From: JAJFTV01 sp964426355
Lineage (GTDB): Bacteria; Chloroflexota; Anaerolineae; Anaerolineales; Anaerolineaceae
Assembly (NCBI GenBank): GCA_964426355.1
Contig: CAYRRA010000113.1
Span: 1 to 14,416, forward strand
Direction: 5' to 3'
Length of the DNA: 14,416 nt
In this document: in pieces, positions 7,871-14,416 of the stretch
Layout: each line of letters starts with the position of its first letter
Numbering within the stretch: position 1 is the stretch's first letter
Translations under genes and position numbers: made by a program
Notes under the pieces: generated by a model
Databases searched by the model: none
Told to the model about the DNA's origin: nothing
What the model saw: only the letters and a program-made list of their open reading frames with translations

Positions 7871-7908
7871 CTCCTCGGTTAAATTTCTTATCGTTTAACA
7901 TTTTATCA
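7871..7908 (-). promoter_or_regulatory. Leader of LAL gene A: extended -10, possible box, ribosome site
   Basis: On the minus strand, TGA plus TAAAAT (7900-7908) forms an extended -10 element without a clear -35. The GAGGAG ribosome site (7871-7876) decides the TTG start at 7860. Between them, 7877-7888 reads ggttaaatttct on the plus strand, matching 10 of 12 bases of the half-site at 5093-5104. This could be an autoregulatory site, though the region is AT-rich and a chance match is possible. Confidence 0.35.
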
Positions 7909-8013
7909 CAGGTTGATTTTTCGCCTTGACGAAACCACACGGTGAACTCTGTCATTATCCTGCCACTCAGACCCCGAAAACCCGTAAAAAGCGATCATCG
8001 TTCCAATTCATAA

Positions 8014-8457
8014 CTACTCGAGCCCTGAAATATCCGTCCTTCGCTCAAGATCTATCGTTTCGATATATCCCCACCCACGATCAGATCGAATTTGCAGCCT
8101 GTCTGGAGTCACCTTCACCAGTTGATACCACTCAAAAAGCGGGTCTTTGATCAATACAAGGCAAGGGTAACCTGCATTGGCTGATACCAGGGCTGCCTCA
8201 CCTTGAACCTCCCACGCATCAGTTACAACCGTTACATTTTTCACGTGCTCCAGGTTGAACAGATGATCCGATGTTTTTGGGATGAGAAAATAAAGCAACA
8301 AATTGTGCGCTTCGCAAGGGAATTCGCTTGCCTGTAAACCAGCAGGACCATCGCTCGCCAATACAGCCTTATGTACCTGGCACATCACCTCACGCGCACG
8401 TTGTTCAGCATAATCGAGCATATTCCCAGCATAATCTGCATCCGGGCTTCCGGTCAT
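8014..8457 (-). CDS. Pyridoxamine 5'-phosphate oxidase-like (split-barrel) protein
   Basis: This 147-residue protein resembles small PNPOx-fold, putatively FMN- or cofactor-binding proteins. The segments that suggest this are LLLYFLIPKTSDHLFNLEHVKNVTVV (53-78), WEVQGEAALV (82-91, the usual strand that ends in V-x-G-x-A), and a C-terminal WYQLVKVTPDRLQIRSDRGWG (110-130), typical of the terminal barrel strands. No signal peptide or membrane segment is seen. It follows LAL gene B by 28 bp and is probably cotranscribed with it. The ATG at 8457 has no Shine-Dalgarno and is buried in a hairpin. An in-frame ATG at 8421 (residue 13) is an alternative start, and the conserved fold begins only after it. 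The fold assignment is by pattern, not by a search. The ligand and substrate are unknown. Confidence 0.7.
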   Translation of the reverse strand: MTGSPDADYAGNMLDYAEQRAREVMCQVHKAVLASDGPAGLQASEFPCEAHNLLLYFLIPKTSDHLFNLEHVKNVTVVTDAWEVQGEAALVSANAGYPCLVLIKDPLFEWYQLVKVTPDRLQIRSDRGWGYIETIDLERRTDISGLE

Positions 8458-8479
8458 CTATCAAAAGATAGATTCCCGG
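8450..8479 (-). promoter_or_regulatory. Hairpin covering the start codon of the PNPOx-like gene
   Basis: In the minus-strand RNA, CCGG, then GA, then AUCUAUC pairs across a UUUU loop with GAUAGAU, GA and CCGG. The arms (8456-8462 with 8467-8473, and 8450-8453 with 8476-8479) are perfect. The two-base step between them opposes GA with GA, the tandem arrangement known to be stable in RNA. The AUG at 8457 straddles the GA step. No U-tract follows, so this is not a standard terminator. It may control or couple translation between LAL gene B and the small gene. Confidence 0.55.
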
Positions 8480-8485
8480 TCAGAT

Positions 8486-11245
8486 TTATTCCAAACCCAA
8501 CTGCCGTGCCCTGGCAACGGCTTCTGTGCGGTTTTGCGCATTCAACTTACCGAGGATGTGGTTGACATGGCTCTTCACAGTTCCAACGGTAATCACAAGC
8601 TGGTTGGCGATGGATTGATTGCTTGCTCCTTGCGCCATCAAACGCAGGACATCCATTTCTCGCTCGCTCAATGTTTCAACAATCCCCAGTTCATGCGCCA
8701 GGTAAGCCGCTGCCTGCTGCCCGGTATCTTTTGCGACAGTGGAAGATACAAAGAAAAGTGACAATATTTTCTCGATCTCAGAGCGGAACTGGCTGGTGGG
8801 CAAAGCTAATTCAAGTAGTTTTCTCATCGTGGCGCCCAGGTTGAAGCAATACAGGCTGGTTTCTTTTCTTGCTGCTGATAACGCCGGTTCGAGCGCATTA
8901 AGGGCACGTGGCAGATCCCCTTGTTTTTCTGAGCATAACGCATCCAGCAGTTTTAGATCCATCAGCCGTCCCAACAAACCGTTTGTTTCTGCTTTTTCCA
9001 GCATGGCATCCAACACAACCCGGGCTGCCTGCACCTGGTCACAGATGATTTGAAGTTCAATCCAGGCAAGATAGCTGCGGTAATAAATTTCTGCACCCCC
9101 AAAAGGACCCAAACCCGGAAAATAAGAGTAAATATCCACCTCTTTCGCAAATTCGGAACACCAGGCTTGCGCCTTTTCCCGCCAGGCGGGATTATCCGGG
9201 GCATTTCGCAAAGCAGGAACGATGCGCAATACCCGCGTATAAAAAGAGATATCCTGCCATTTTTCTTCCAATTGATCCAGGCAGCGCAATGCCTTTTCTT
9301 GTAAACTGCGTGATAGATAGAGTTGATACAAGGCAGAAAAACCTGTCATCAGGTGATATGGGTTCGAGCCCCAACCCATCATCTCCATCCCCTGGGTTAA
9401 ATGCTGTTCCGCTTCATCCAGTTCATACTGTTCCAACAGCACACAACCCAATGCGATATCCAGGCAGCCACATATTGCAAGCTCCTGATACCGTTGTCCC
9501 ATTAGAATAGAGAGATCAGCCTGTCCTTGCTGGCAGATTACAGCGCTCTCCTTCAACTTTCCCTGGCTATGCGCCAGGCGTGCCAGGTGAAAGATTGATT
9601 CAACCACACCAAAAAACAATCCTCCGCTGGCTGCCGTGCGCCTGGCAGTTTCCAGGGCATGGTTTGCCCGGTTCACCTCCTGCAAAGCCATGTAAGCATA
9701 ACTGCTGGTCAAAAGCGCACTGAATTTACCGGGGTCACCATCGGCGTACACACCGGGAAATTGATTGATTGCATCCAGGCACTGATACGGGTCGGCAGTC
9801 GGATCAGGCGCCATCGCTAAAAAAGTCCGCACTACGGCAGCATGTTCGAGTAAATCCCCTGCCTTGCGCGCATCTTGAAGCATGTTTGCAGCTTCTTCGG
9901 CTTGAGCCAGTCGCGCTTCCACCCGGCTGCGATTTTCTCTGCGATAGCTAAAAACCAGCGCCCAACACTCCAGAATGTACAAAAGTGGATGCGCTTGTTT
10001 TACCTCCTCCGGAAAAGCCATGCACCAATCAAAAAGCGTGGCAATCTCACCATGAATGATCAGGTAAAAATGGTTCTCCTCCACAAACGTGGCGGCAAAT
10101 TCCCAATCCTTTGTGCGGAATGCATGCTGTGCAGCCTCACGGAACAATTGGTTCTCCGATAACCAGGCACAAGCCGCCCGGTACAGTTGGATAAGACGCC
10201 CAGGTTGAGTTTTCGTCAGACGGGTATATAAAAAATCGCGAAACAGATGATGGTAACGAAACCAGTTTTCTTGTTCATCCAGGGCAATCAAAAACAGGTT
10301 TGCCTGTGTAAGATACTCAAGAATACCCTGGCTACCTGAACCTATGTCAGGGAGCGCGTCGCAAAGCGAAGCACACATCCTATCCAAAACGGATGTTGCC
10401 AACAAAAACGTCCTCACCTCCTCCGGTTGGCGTTCCACAACTTCCTCCAACAGGTACTCAACCAGGTAGCGGTGTCCACCTCCAAAAGATGAGATCAAAT
10501 GATCGCGGTCGCTTCTTCCCGAAAGAGATAGTGCTGCCAGTTGCAATCCTGCAACCCAGCCCTCAGCACGTTTCTCAAGCAAAGAAATGCTTTCAGGAGA
10601 GAGACCAAGCTGCATGAGGTCGTTCAAGAACTTCGTTGCTTCTTCTCTTGTAAAACGAAGGTCTGCACTACGGATTTCAAGTAAACTTGCATGCACGCGC
10701 ATTCGCGCCAATGGAAACGGCGGGTCAGAGCGGCTGCCTATCACGACTCGTAAATTTTGTGGCAGGTGTTCCAGCAAATATGTCATCGCAGTATGAATGG
10801 CGGGTGAGCGAATCAGGTGATAATCATCCAGAATCAAAAGGCTGCGTTCGGTGCGTAGTGCCAATGTGTTAATCACCGTTTGCATAAGATGATGCAAATC
10901 GGTTTTCATCGATGTCCGTAAACCCTGTGCCAGGCGGGAAAACTCCGGGGTGGAGCCAAAAGCCTGCATCAAACTGGCAACCAGGTAAGCACCAAATGAA
11001 ACTGGATTGTCATCATCTGCATCCAGCGCGTACCAGGCTAAACAGTTACCCTGCGCTGCCGTCTTCTGCGCCAGGTCAATTAACAGTGTAGTTTTTCCAT
11101 AACCGGCTGGCGCGCTGACCAGGACAAAACCCTTATCCGTCTGCGAGGCAATCCGATCCAGTAAGGCTGGTCGATGAATAATCCGCTGCCGAAGTGCAGG
11201 GATACATATCTTGGTCAGCACAAGCGGCGAAAACTGAGTTTCCAT
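8486..11245 (-). CDS. LuxR-family ATP-dependent (MalT-like, LAL) transcriptional regulator, copy B
   Basis: This is a 919-residue LAL regulator with the classical layout. The N-terminal signature is LVLTKICIP...HRPALLDRI (8-32). Walker A APAGYGKTT is at 45-53, and an intact Walker B LLILDDYHL is at 136-144. The arm is VVIGSRSDPPFPLARMR, followed by the EGWVAGLQLAALSL segment. A long TPR-like helical region comes next. The C-terminal LuxR helix-turn-helix is at 856-919 (LSEREMDVLRLMAQGASNQSIANQL...GTVKSHVNHILGKL). ATG at 11245 is chosen because the LAL signature starts there. The frame is open to 11647, but that stretch is unlike any LAL protein and runs antisense into the divergent flavodoxin gene. 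No Shine-Dalgarno precedes the ATG; a TAGAAT box 7 bp upstream suggests a near-leaderless mRNA. Target genes could be the small gene behind it or the divergent flavodoxin. It shares architecture with copy A but is clearly diverged. Confidence 0.94.
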   Translation of the reverse strand: METQFSPLVLTKICIPALRQRIIHRPALLDRIASQTDKGFVLVSAPAGYGKTTLLIDLAQKTAAQGNCLAWYALDADDDNPVSFGAYLVASLMQAFGSTPEFSRLAQGLRTSMKTDLHHLMQTVINTLALRTERSLLILDDYHLIRSPAIHTAMTYLLEHLPQNLRVVIGSRSDPPFPLARMRVHASLLEIRSADLRFTREEATKFLNDLMQLGLSPESISLLEKRAEGWVAGLQLAALSLSGRSDRDHLISSFGGGHRYLVEYLLEEVVERQPEEVRTFLLATSVLDRMCASLCDALPDIGSGSQGILEYLTQANLFLIALDEQENWFRYHHLFRDFLYTRLTKTQPGRLIQLYRAACAWLSENQLFREAAQHAFRTKDWEFAATFVEENHFYLIIHGEIATLFDWCMAFPEEVKQAHPLLYILECWALVFSYRRENRSRVEARLAQAEEAANMLQDARKAGDLLEHAAVVRTFLAMAPDPTADPYQCLDAINQFPGVYADGDPGKFSALLTSSYAYMALQEVNRANHALETARRTAASGGLFFGVVESIFHLARLAHSQGKLKESAVICQQGQADLSILMGQRYQELAICGCLDIALGCVLLEQYELDEAEQHLTQGMEMMGWGSNPYHLMTGFSALYQLYLSRSLQEKALRCLDQLEEKWQDISFYTRVLRIVPALRNAPDNPAWREKAQAWCSEFAKEVDIYSYFPGLGPFGGAEIYYRSYLAWIELQIICDQVQAARVVLDAMLEKAETNGLLGRLMDLKLLDALCSEKQGDLPRALNALEPALSAARKETSLYCFNLGATMRKLLELALPTSQFRSEIEKILSLFFVSSTVAKDTGQQAAAYLAHELGIVETLSEREMDVLRLMAQGASNQSIANQLVITVGTVKSHVNHILGKLNAQNRTEAVARARQLGLE

Positions 11246-11252
11246 ATATATT

Positions 11253-11258
11253 ATTCTA
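11253..11258 (-). promoter_or_regulatory. Candidate -10 of LAL gene B (near-leaderless)
   Basis: TAGAAT on the minus strand ends 7 bp before the ATG at 11245, so transcription would start at or next to the start codon. No convincing -35 is visible at 16-18 bp. The absence of a ribosome-binding site before this ATG is the main support. Confidence 0.3.
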
Positions 11259-11359
11259 CACCGATCTTTATCAGTGAAAAATCCAGGGCATGGTAAGCGA
11301 AAGAAAATAGACACTCCGCAAGGACATCGTTTTATAACCCCTAATCTAACCTTTGATAG

Positions 11360-11389
11360 ATGACGCATGGCATGGGTTCTCGATATCAT
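11360..11389 (+). promoter_or_regulatory. Weak candidate promoter of the flavodoxin gene
   Basis: ATGACG (11360-11365) and TATCAT (11384-11389) are 18 bp apart and would start transcription about 30 nt before the flavodoxin ATG. The matches are 4 and 5 of 6. The divergent 180-bp spacer must hold promoters for both neighbours, but this one is only tentative. Confidence 0.3.
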
Positions 11390-11425
11390 ACATATAGAAA
11401 AAATGATTCTTGAAAGGTGTATCAA

Positions 11426-11965
11426 ATGAAACAAAAAATTCTCGTAGCGTATGCTTCCTCGTATGGCTCCACCCAGGAAATTGCAGAAGAAATCGCCAGA
11501 ACACTCCGACAGGAAGGGCAAGAGATTGATTTGCTCCCCGCGAAGAACGTTCGCGACCTGAACCTTTACGATGCCGTCTTTCTGGGTGCTCCCATCTATA
11601 TGTTCCGCTGGCATAAAGATGCAGTACGTTTTATCAATCGCTTCCAACGAACGCTGACGAATGGATTACCGATCGCCATCTTCGCCGGTGGTCCGTTCGG
11701 CTCTACCAATGACGAATGGGACGAAGTGAGCAAGAACTTCATGCAGATTCTCTCACAATTCGACTGGCTCAAACCACTCACGGTCGAAATTGTCGGCGGG
11801 CGTTTTGACCCCAACAAACTGCGGCTGCCCTACAGCCTGATTCCTGCGCTGCATCAGACACCTGCTGCTGACCTGCGCGATTGGGATCGCATTCACGCCT
11901 GGGCAAGTGAAGTGCTTGAGCTCCTCAATGAAAAGGTTCTCTCTGGTCGTATGGCTACAGGGTAA
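11426..11965 (+). CDS. Flavodoxin-domain protein (HemG/flavodoxin-like)
   Basis: This 179-residue cytoplasmic protein has a flavodoxin fold and a probable non-covalent FMN. It opens with the beta-strand ILVAYASSYGSTQEIAEEIA, whose SSYGST segment is the FMN phosphate-binding loop. Next come DAVFLGAPIYMFRWHKDAVRFI, typical of the flavodoxin_5/HemG-type family, and AIFAGGPFG, a second flavin-contacting loop. Such proteins carry electrons or act in menaquinone-linked protoporphyrinogen oxidation; which applies here cannot be told. ATG at 11426 is preferred over an in-frame GTG at 11417, because GAAAGGTG at 11413-11420 then serves as the ribosome site with normal spacing. It is divergent from LAL gene B and ends before the shared bidirectional terminator at 12041. 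It is a possible electron partner for another flavoprotein nearby, but that is speculation. Confidence 0.87.
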   Translation: MKQKILVAYASSYGSTQEIAEEIARTLRQEGQEIDLLPAKNVRDLNLYDAVFLGAPIYMFRWHKDAVRFINRFQRTLTNGLPIAIFAGGPFGSTNDEWDEVSKNFMQILSQFDWLKPLTVEIVGGRFDPNKLRLPYSLIPALHQTPAADLRDWDRIHAWASEVLELLNEKVLSGRMATG

Positions 11966-12040
11966 CGTTCATGCATTGGGAAATCCAGGAAGGGACGATT
12001 CTCTACATTTCACCCTGGGAGGGAAGTAAGGGATAAGTTA

Positions 12041-12072
12041 AACAAAAAACCGCTGATCAGCGGTTTTTTGTT
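12041..12072. terminator. Bidirectional terminator shared by flavodoxin gene and tRNA-Lys
   Basis: This 32-nt stretch is a perfect palindrome centred on GATC, with GC core ACCGCTGATCAGCGGT and flanking runs of six A and six T. It lies between the rightward flavodoxin gene (ending 11965) and the leftward tRNA-Lys (3' end at 12077). It therefore gives a U-tract hairpin to both convergent transcripts. Confidence 0.88.
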
Positions 12073-12076
12073 GCAG

Positions 12077-12148
12077 TGAGCGAGGAGAGACTCGAACTCT
12101 CAACCAATGGCTTAAAAGGCCACTGCTCTGCCATTGAGCTACTCGCCC
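12077..12148 (-). tRNA. trnK: tRNA-Lys (anticodon UUU)
   Basis: The minus strand folds into a full cloverleaf of 72 nt. The acceptor stem is GGGCGAG/CTCGCTC with one G-U pair. The D arm is GCTC...GAGC, and the anticodon arm is GTGGC-CTTTTAA-GCCAT with anticodon TTT. The variable loop has five bases, and the T arm is GAGAG-TTCGAGT-CTCTC. The discriminator base is A. The 3' CCA is not encoded (CTGC follows), so it must be added after transcription. A strong promoter sits upstream and a palindromic terminator directly downstream. Confidence 0.97.
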
Positions 12149-12160
12149 AAACGCTCCACG

Positions 12161-12189
12161 ATTTTATCACGCACAGCCTTTTGCGTCAA
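12161..12189 (-). promoter_or_regulatory. Sigma-70 promoter of tRNA-Lys
   Basis: On the minus strand, TTGACG (12184-12189) and TAAAAT (12161-12166) are exactly 17 bp apart. The -10 is preceded by TGA (extended form). Both hexamers match the consensus at 5 of 6 positions. The start falls about 5 bases before the tRNA 5' end, as is usual for a stable RNA gene. Confidence 0.8.
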
Positions 12190-12265
12190 CAGTTTTTAAG
12201 CAAAGTGGTTATTTCAAAACGATTGGATGAGTATTTTTTCTGCCGTTTGGAGTTAAAATAACCTC

Positions 12266-14416
12266 ATGGAAATCGCTCTCACGCACGAGCAAGCCGACTT
12301 TGATGCAATCGCATCGCTGCTTGGCGCTTATCTATTGGACAACAACAAACCCGTTCTACCGCGGCGCATCAACCGCAACGTGCGCAGTTTCATCAACCAT
12401 TACCAGGGCGAGCTTCCTTTTGTCAACATGAATGAGCTGCCATCGGAGCAGATAAAATCTATCTCATTGGTGGATACGCAATCTTTGATCACCTTGAAGG
12501 GCATGAGCGCCAAAACAAAGGTTTCTGTTTACGATCATCACAGTTTGCGACCCAACCTCCCCTCTGACTGGTCCTTATCAATTTTCGAGCTGGGTGCCTG
12601 CACCACCTACTTTGTCGAGAACCTCCAGGCTGCTTCGCTGGAACTCAGCGTCATCGAAGCCACATTATTACTGCTGGGTATCTATGAAGATACCGGTTCA
12701 CTTACCTACACACGCACAACAGTGCGCGATGTGCGTGCCGCTGCTTACCTGTTGGAATGCGGGGCGAGCTTGCAAATTGCCGGTGAATACCTTTACCCTC
12801 CGCTATCTTCCGAACAGCGTAAACTCTTCGATGAATTGCTCGCCAACACCGAAACCTTACACGTGCATGGGCAAGAGGTCATCCTGGCACGCGCTTTCGC
12901 CGAGGAAATGACCGATGAGGTATCCAGCGCTGCCCATAAAATGCGCGACCTGCTCGACCCTGATGCATTAATCTTGATGATCAGCACATCCGAAGGCATC
13001 CGGCTGGTGGCACGATCCACTTCCAACCAGGTTGATGTATCTGCCATTGCAGCACATTTCGGCGGTGGTGGGCATAAACGCGCTGCCGCTGCCCTGATTC
13101 GCCTAGAACACGAAGCATTTAACCATGATCGCTCTGCTGCGATGAACCACATCTACAATGAAATCACAACACTTTTACCGCGCTATGTCAAACCGGCAAT
13201 CACGGTCAGCGAAATCATGTCCTCGCGCCCATCGCTGCTTTCACCAGAACAATCCGCATCGGAAGCTCTCTTGCTCATGCAGCGCTTCGGTTATGAAGGC
13301 TTTCCGGTTGTTGATGCGGGCAAGGTCGTCGGGTTGCTCACACGCCGCACGGTCGATCGCGCCCTTGCACACAAGATGGATTTACGCGTCAAAAGCTTGA
13401 TGGAAATCGGAGAAGTGGTTATCCATCCACACCAGACCCTTGAAGACTTGCACAACCTGATGAACCGCAGTGGATGGGGTCAAATCCCGGTCACCGATCC
13501 TTCCACCGGAGAAATCATCGGGATTGTGACACGCACGGACCTGCTCAAAACCATGTCCAACGGACAACCCACACCACCCGCCTTGCAAAACCTCTCCTCC
13601 CGGCTTGAAAAAGCCCTGCCGTCTGCCCATATTGCCCTGCTCAAATGTATCGCCCAACACGCTACCCAACACCATCTGGCGCTCTTTATTGTCGGTGGTT
13701 TCGTGCGTGACCTGCTGCTGGGCAAATCCAGCCTGGATTTCGACATCGTCGTAGAAGGCAACGCCATCACGCTGGCTCAATCCCTGGCAGAAGAATACGG
13801 TGGAAAAGTGGTCAGTCATAGACGTTTTGGGACGGCAAAATGGCGCATCCAGGATGTGCGTGATCGCATCTCGCTCACACTGAGTGGCGAGCAAAAACTC
13901 AAAGCAACTGATTTTCCTGAAAGCCTCGACTTAATCAGCGCCCGTACAGAGTTCTACGATCATCCCACTGCATTGCCCATCGTTGAACGCAGCAGCATTA
14001 AACTCGACCTGCACCGGCGCGACTTCAGCATCAATACCCTTGCGCTTCGCCTGGATGGCAGTTATTACGGCAACCTGTACGATTATTGGGGCGGGCTGAA
14101 CGACCTCAATCATGGTTTCATCCGTGTTCTGCATTCTCTCTCGTTTGTCGACGACCCCACCCGCCTGCTGCGGGCAGTCCGTTTTGAACAGCGTTTCAGT
14201 TTCCGTATTGAGGAACGCACCCAGCAATTAATGCTCGAAGCACATAGTTTGATGCGGCAGGTCTCAGGAGACCGTATCCGGCACGAATTGGATGCCATCG
14301 TAAACGAACCCAAAGCATTGGCAATGCTCACCCGGCTTAACGAACTCGACCTGCTTAAAGCCATTTCTATCCATTTTCCCTGGTCTCTGGAAATATCTGA
14401 CAGGATCGAACACCTG
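12266..14416 (+). CDS. DHH-CBS-CBS-tRNA nucleotidyltransferase/poly(A) polymerase fusion (3' end outside window)
   Basis: This multidomain enzyme is of the CCA-adding/poly(A) polymerase type; 717 codons are visible and the frame runs off the right edge. Residues 1-300 are a DHH phosphoesterase domain: ADFDAIAS at 10-17, VDTQ at 69-72, YDHHS at 89-93, GIYEDTGSLTY at 138-148 and the DHHA1 motif GGGGHKRAAAA at 266-276. Residues 311-430 hold two CBS domains (EIMSSRPSLLS...GFPVVD...GLLTR and VKSLMEIG...QIPVTD...GIVTRTDLL). From about 455 comes a class II nucleotidyltransferase: VGGFVRD at 476-482, catalytic DFD at 491-493, RRDFSIN at 584-590 and DDPTRLLRAVRF at 629-640. All visible catalytic residues are kept. 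ATG at 12266 follows an in-frame stop; GGAG lies 13 nt upstream, a rather long gap. Members of this fusion family, such as an Aquifex enzyme, add C or CC rather than full CCA, so the exact activity is open. Confidence 0.93.
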   Translation, partial: MEIALTHEQADFDAIASLLGAYLLDNNKPVLPRRINRNVRSFINHYQGELPFVNMNELPSEQIKSISLVDTQSLITLKGMSAKTKVSVYDHHSLRPNLPSDWSLSIFELGACTTYFVENLQAASLELSVIEATLLLLGIYEDTGSLTYTRTTVRDVRAAAYLLECGASLQIAGEYLYPPLSSEQRKLFDELLANTETLHVHGQEVILARAFAEEMTDEVSSAAHKMRDLLDPDALILMISTSEGIRLVARSTSNQVDVSAIAAHFGGGGHKRAAAALIRLEHEAFNHDRSAAMNHIYNEITTLLPRYVKPAITVSEIMSSRPSLLSPEQSASEALLLMQRFGYEGFPVVDAGKVVGLLTRRTVDRALAHKMDLRVKSLMEIGEVVIHPHQTLEDLHNLMNRSGWGQIPVTDPSTGEIIGIVTRTDLLKTMSNGQPTPPALQNLSSRLEKALPSAHIALLKCIAQHATQHHLALFIVGGFVRDLLLGKSSLDFDIVVEGNAITLAQSLAEEYGGKVVSHRRFGTAKWRIQDVRDRISLTLSGEQKLKATDFPESLDLISARTEFYDHPTALPIVERSSIKLDLHRRDFSINTLALRLDGSYYGNLYDYWGGLNDLNHGFIRVLHSLSFVDDPTRLLRAVRFEQRFSFRIEERTQQLMLEAHSLMRQVSGDRIRHELDAIVNEPKALAMLTRLNELDLLKAISIHFPWSLEISDRIEHL

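Noticed and set aside
11336..11351. CTAA repeats in the divergent spacer as another LAL site
   Set aside because: The similarity to the 5081-5118 array is limited to a few bases of CTAAC and falls within chance in a short AT-rich spacer.
11246..11647. 134-residue N-terminal extension of LAL regulator B, open in frame
   Set aside because: It runs antisense into the flavodoxin gene, has no resemblance to LAL N-termini, and the family signature begins right at the ATG at 11245.
12793..13894. Minus-strand ORFs of 119, 170 and 96 residues
   Set aside because: They are antisense to the DHH-CBS-nucleotidyltransferase frame, which stays open with conserved motifs throughout.
1..14416. Mobile element, CRISPR array, toxin-antitoxin or defence system
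   Set aside because: I saw no transposase, integrase, direct-repeat/spacer pattern, terminal inverted repeats or defence-type domains. The inverted repeats seen are terminators, start-site hairpins or operator-like dyads.

Overview
The window looks like an ordinary chromosomal stretch of a Chloroflexota bacterium, most likely of the anaerobic class Anaerolineae. This is inferred from the moderate GC content, two very large MalT-type (LAL) LuxR regulators close together, and a DHH-CBS-CBS-nucleotidyltransferase fusion. It is not proven from sequence alone. I see no insertion sequence, integrase, CRISPR array, prophage or other sign of recent transfer.

Layout. Six genes read leftwards from about 11245 down to 1. 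(1) A 919-residue LAL regulator (8486-11245). (2) A small split-barrel, PNPOx-like putative flavin-binding protein 28 bp behind it (8014-8457). (3) A second LAL regulator of 912 residues with a TTG start (5122-7860). (4) A Tat-exported lipoprotein flavoenzyme of the FAD_binding_2 family (3410-4981). (5) An M81/MlrC-type metallopeptidase homologue (1752-3260). (6) The translational GTPase typA/bipA, cut by the left edge (1-1499). To the right, a flavodoxin-like gene (11426-11965) reads rightwards, divergent from the first LAL gene. A tRNA-Lys(UUU) reads leftwards (12077-12148). A multidomain poly(A)-polymerase/CCA-adding-type enzyme reads rightwards off the right edge (12266-14416).

The genes fall into short transcription units separated by clear signals. 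Rho-independent hairpins lie at 1691-1716, 3338-3372 and 12041-12072. Credible sigma-70 promoters precede the flavolipoprotein, the tRNA and typA; weaker ones precede the M81 gene and the second LAL gene.

Functional reading. The left and right ends are housekeeping: TypA, tRNA-Lys and the CCA-end enzyme. The tRNA gene carries no CCA, so it depends on such an enzyme. The middle is an accessory block of two ATP-dependent STAND-type regulators among three probable flavoproteins and an exported or peptide-processing function. The most suggestive detail is an array of three GGTTTCT half-sites just upstream of the -35 box of the flavolipoprotein gene and directly behind the second LAL gene. A 10/12 match lies in that LAL gene's own leader. 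I infer that this LAL protein may activate the flavolipoprotein gene and regulate itself. The flavolipoprotein keeps a YPGSG motif like that of 3-ketosteroid dehydrogenases and lacks the catalytic His/Arg segments of fumarate reductases, so its substrate is unknown.

No gap without a gene exceeds 300 bases. The longest (1500-1751, 252 bp) holds a terminator and the probable typA promoter.
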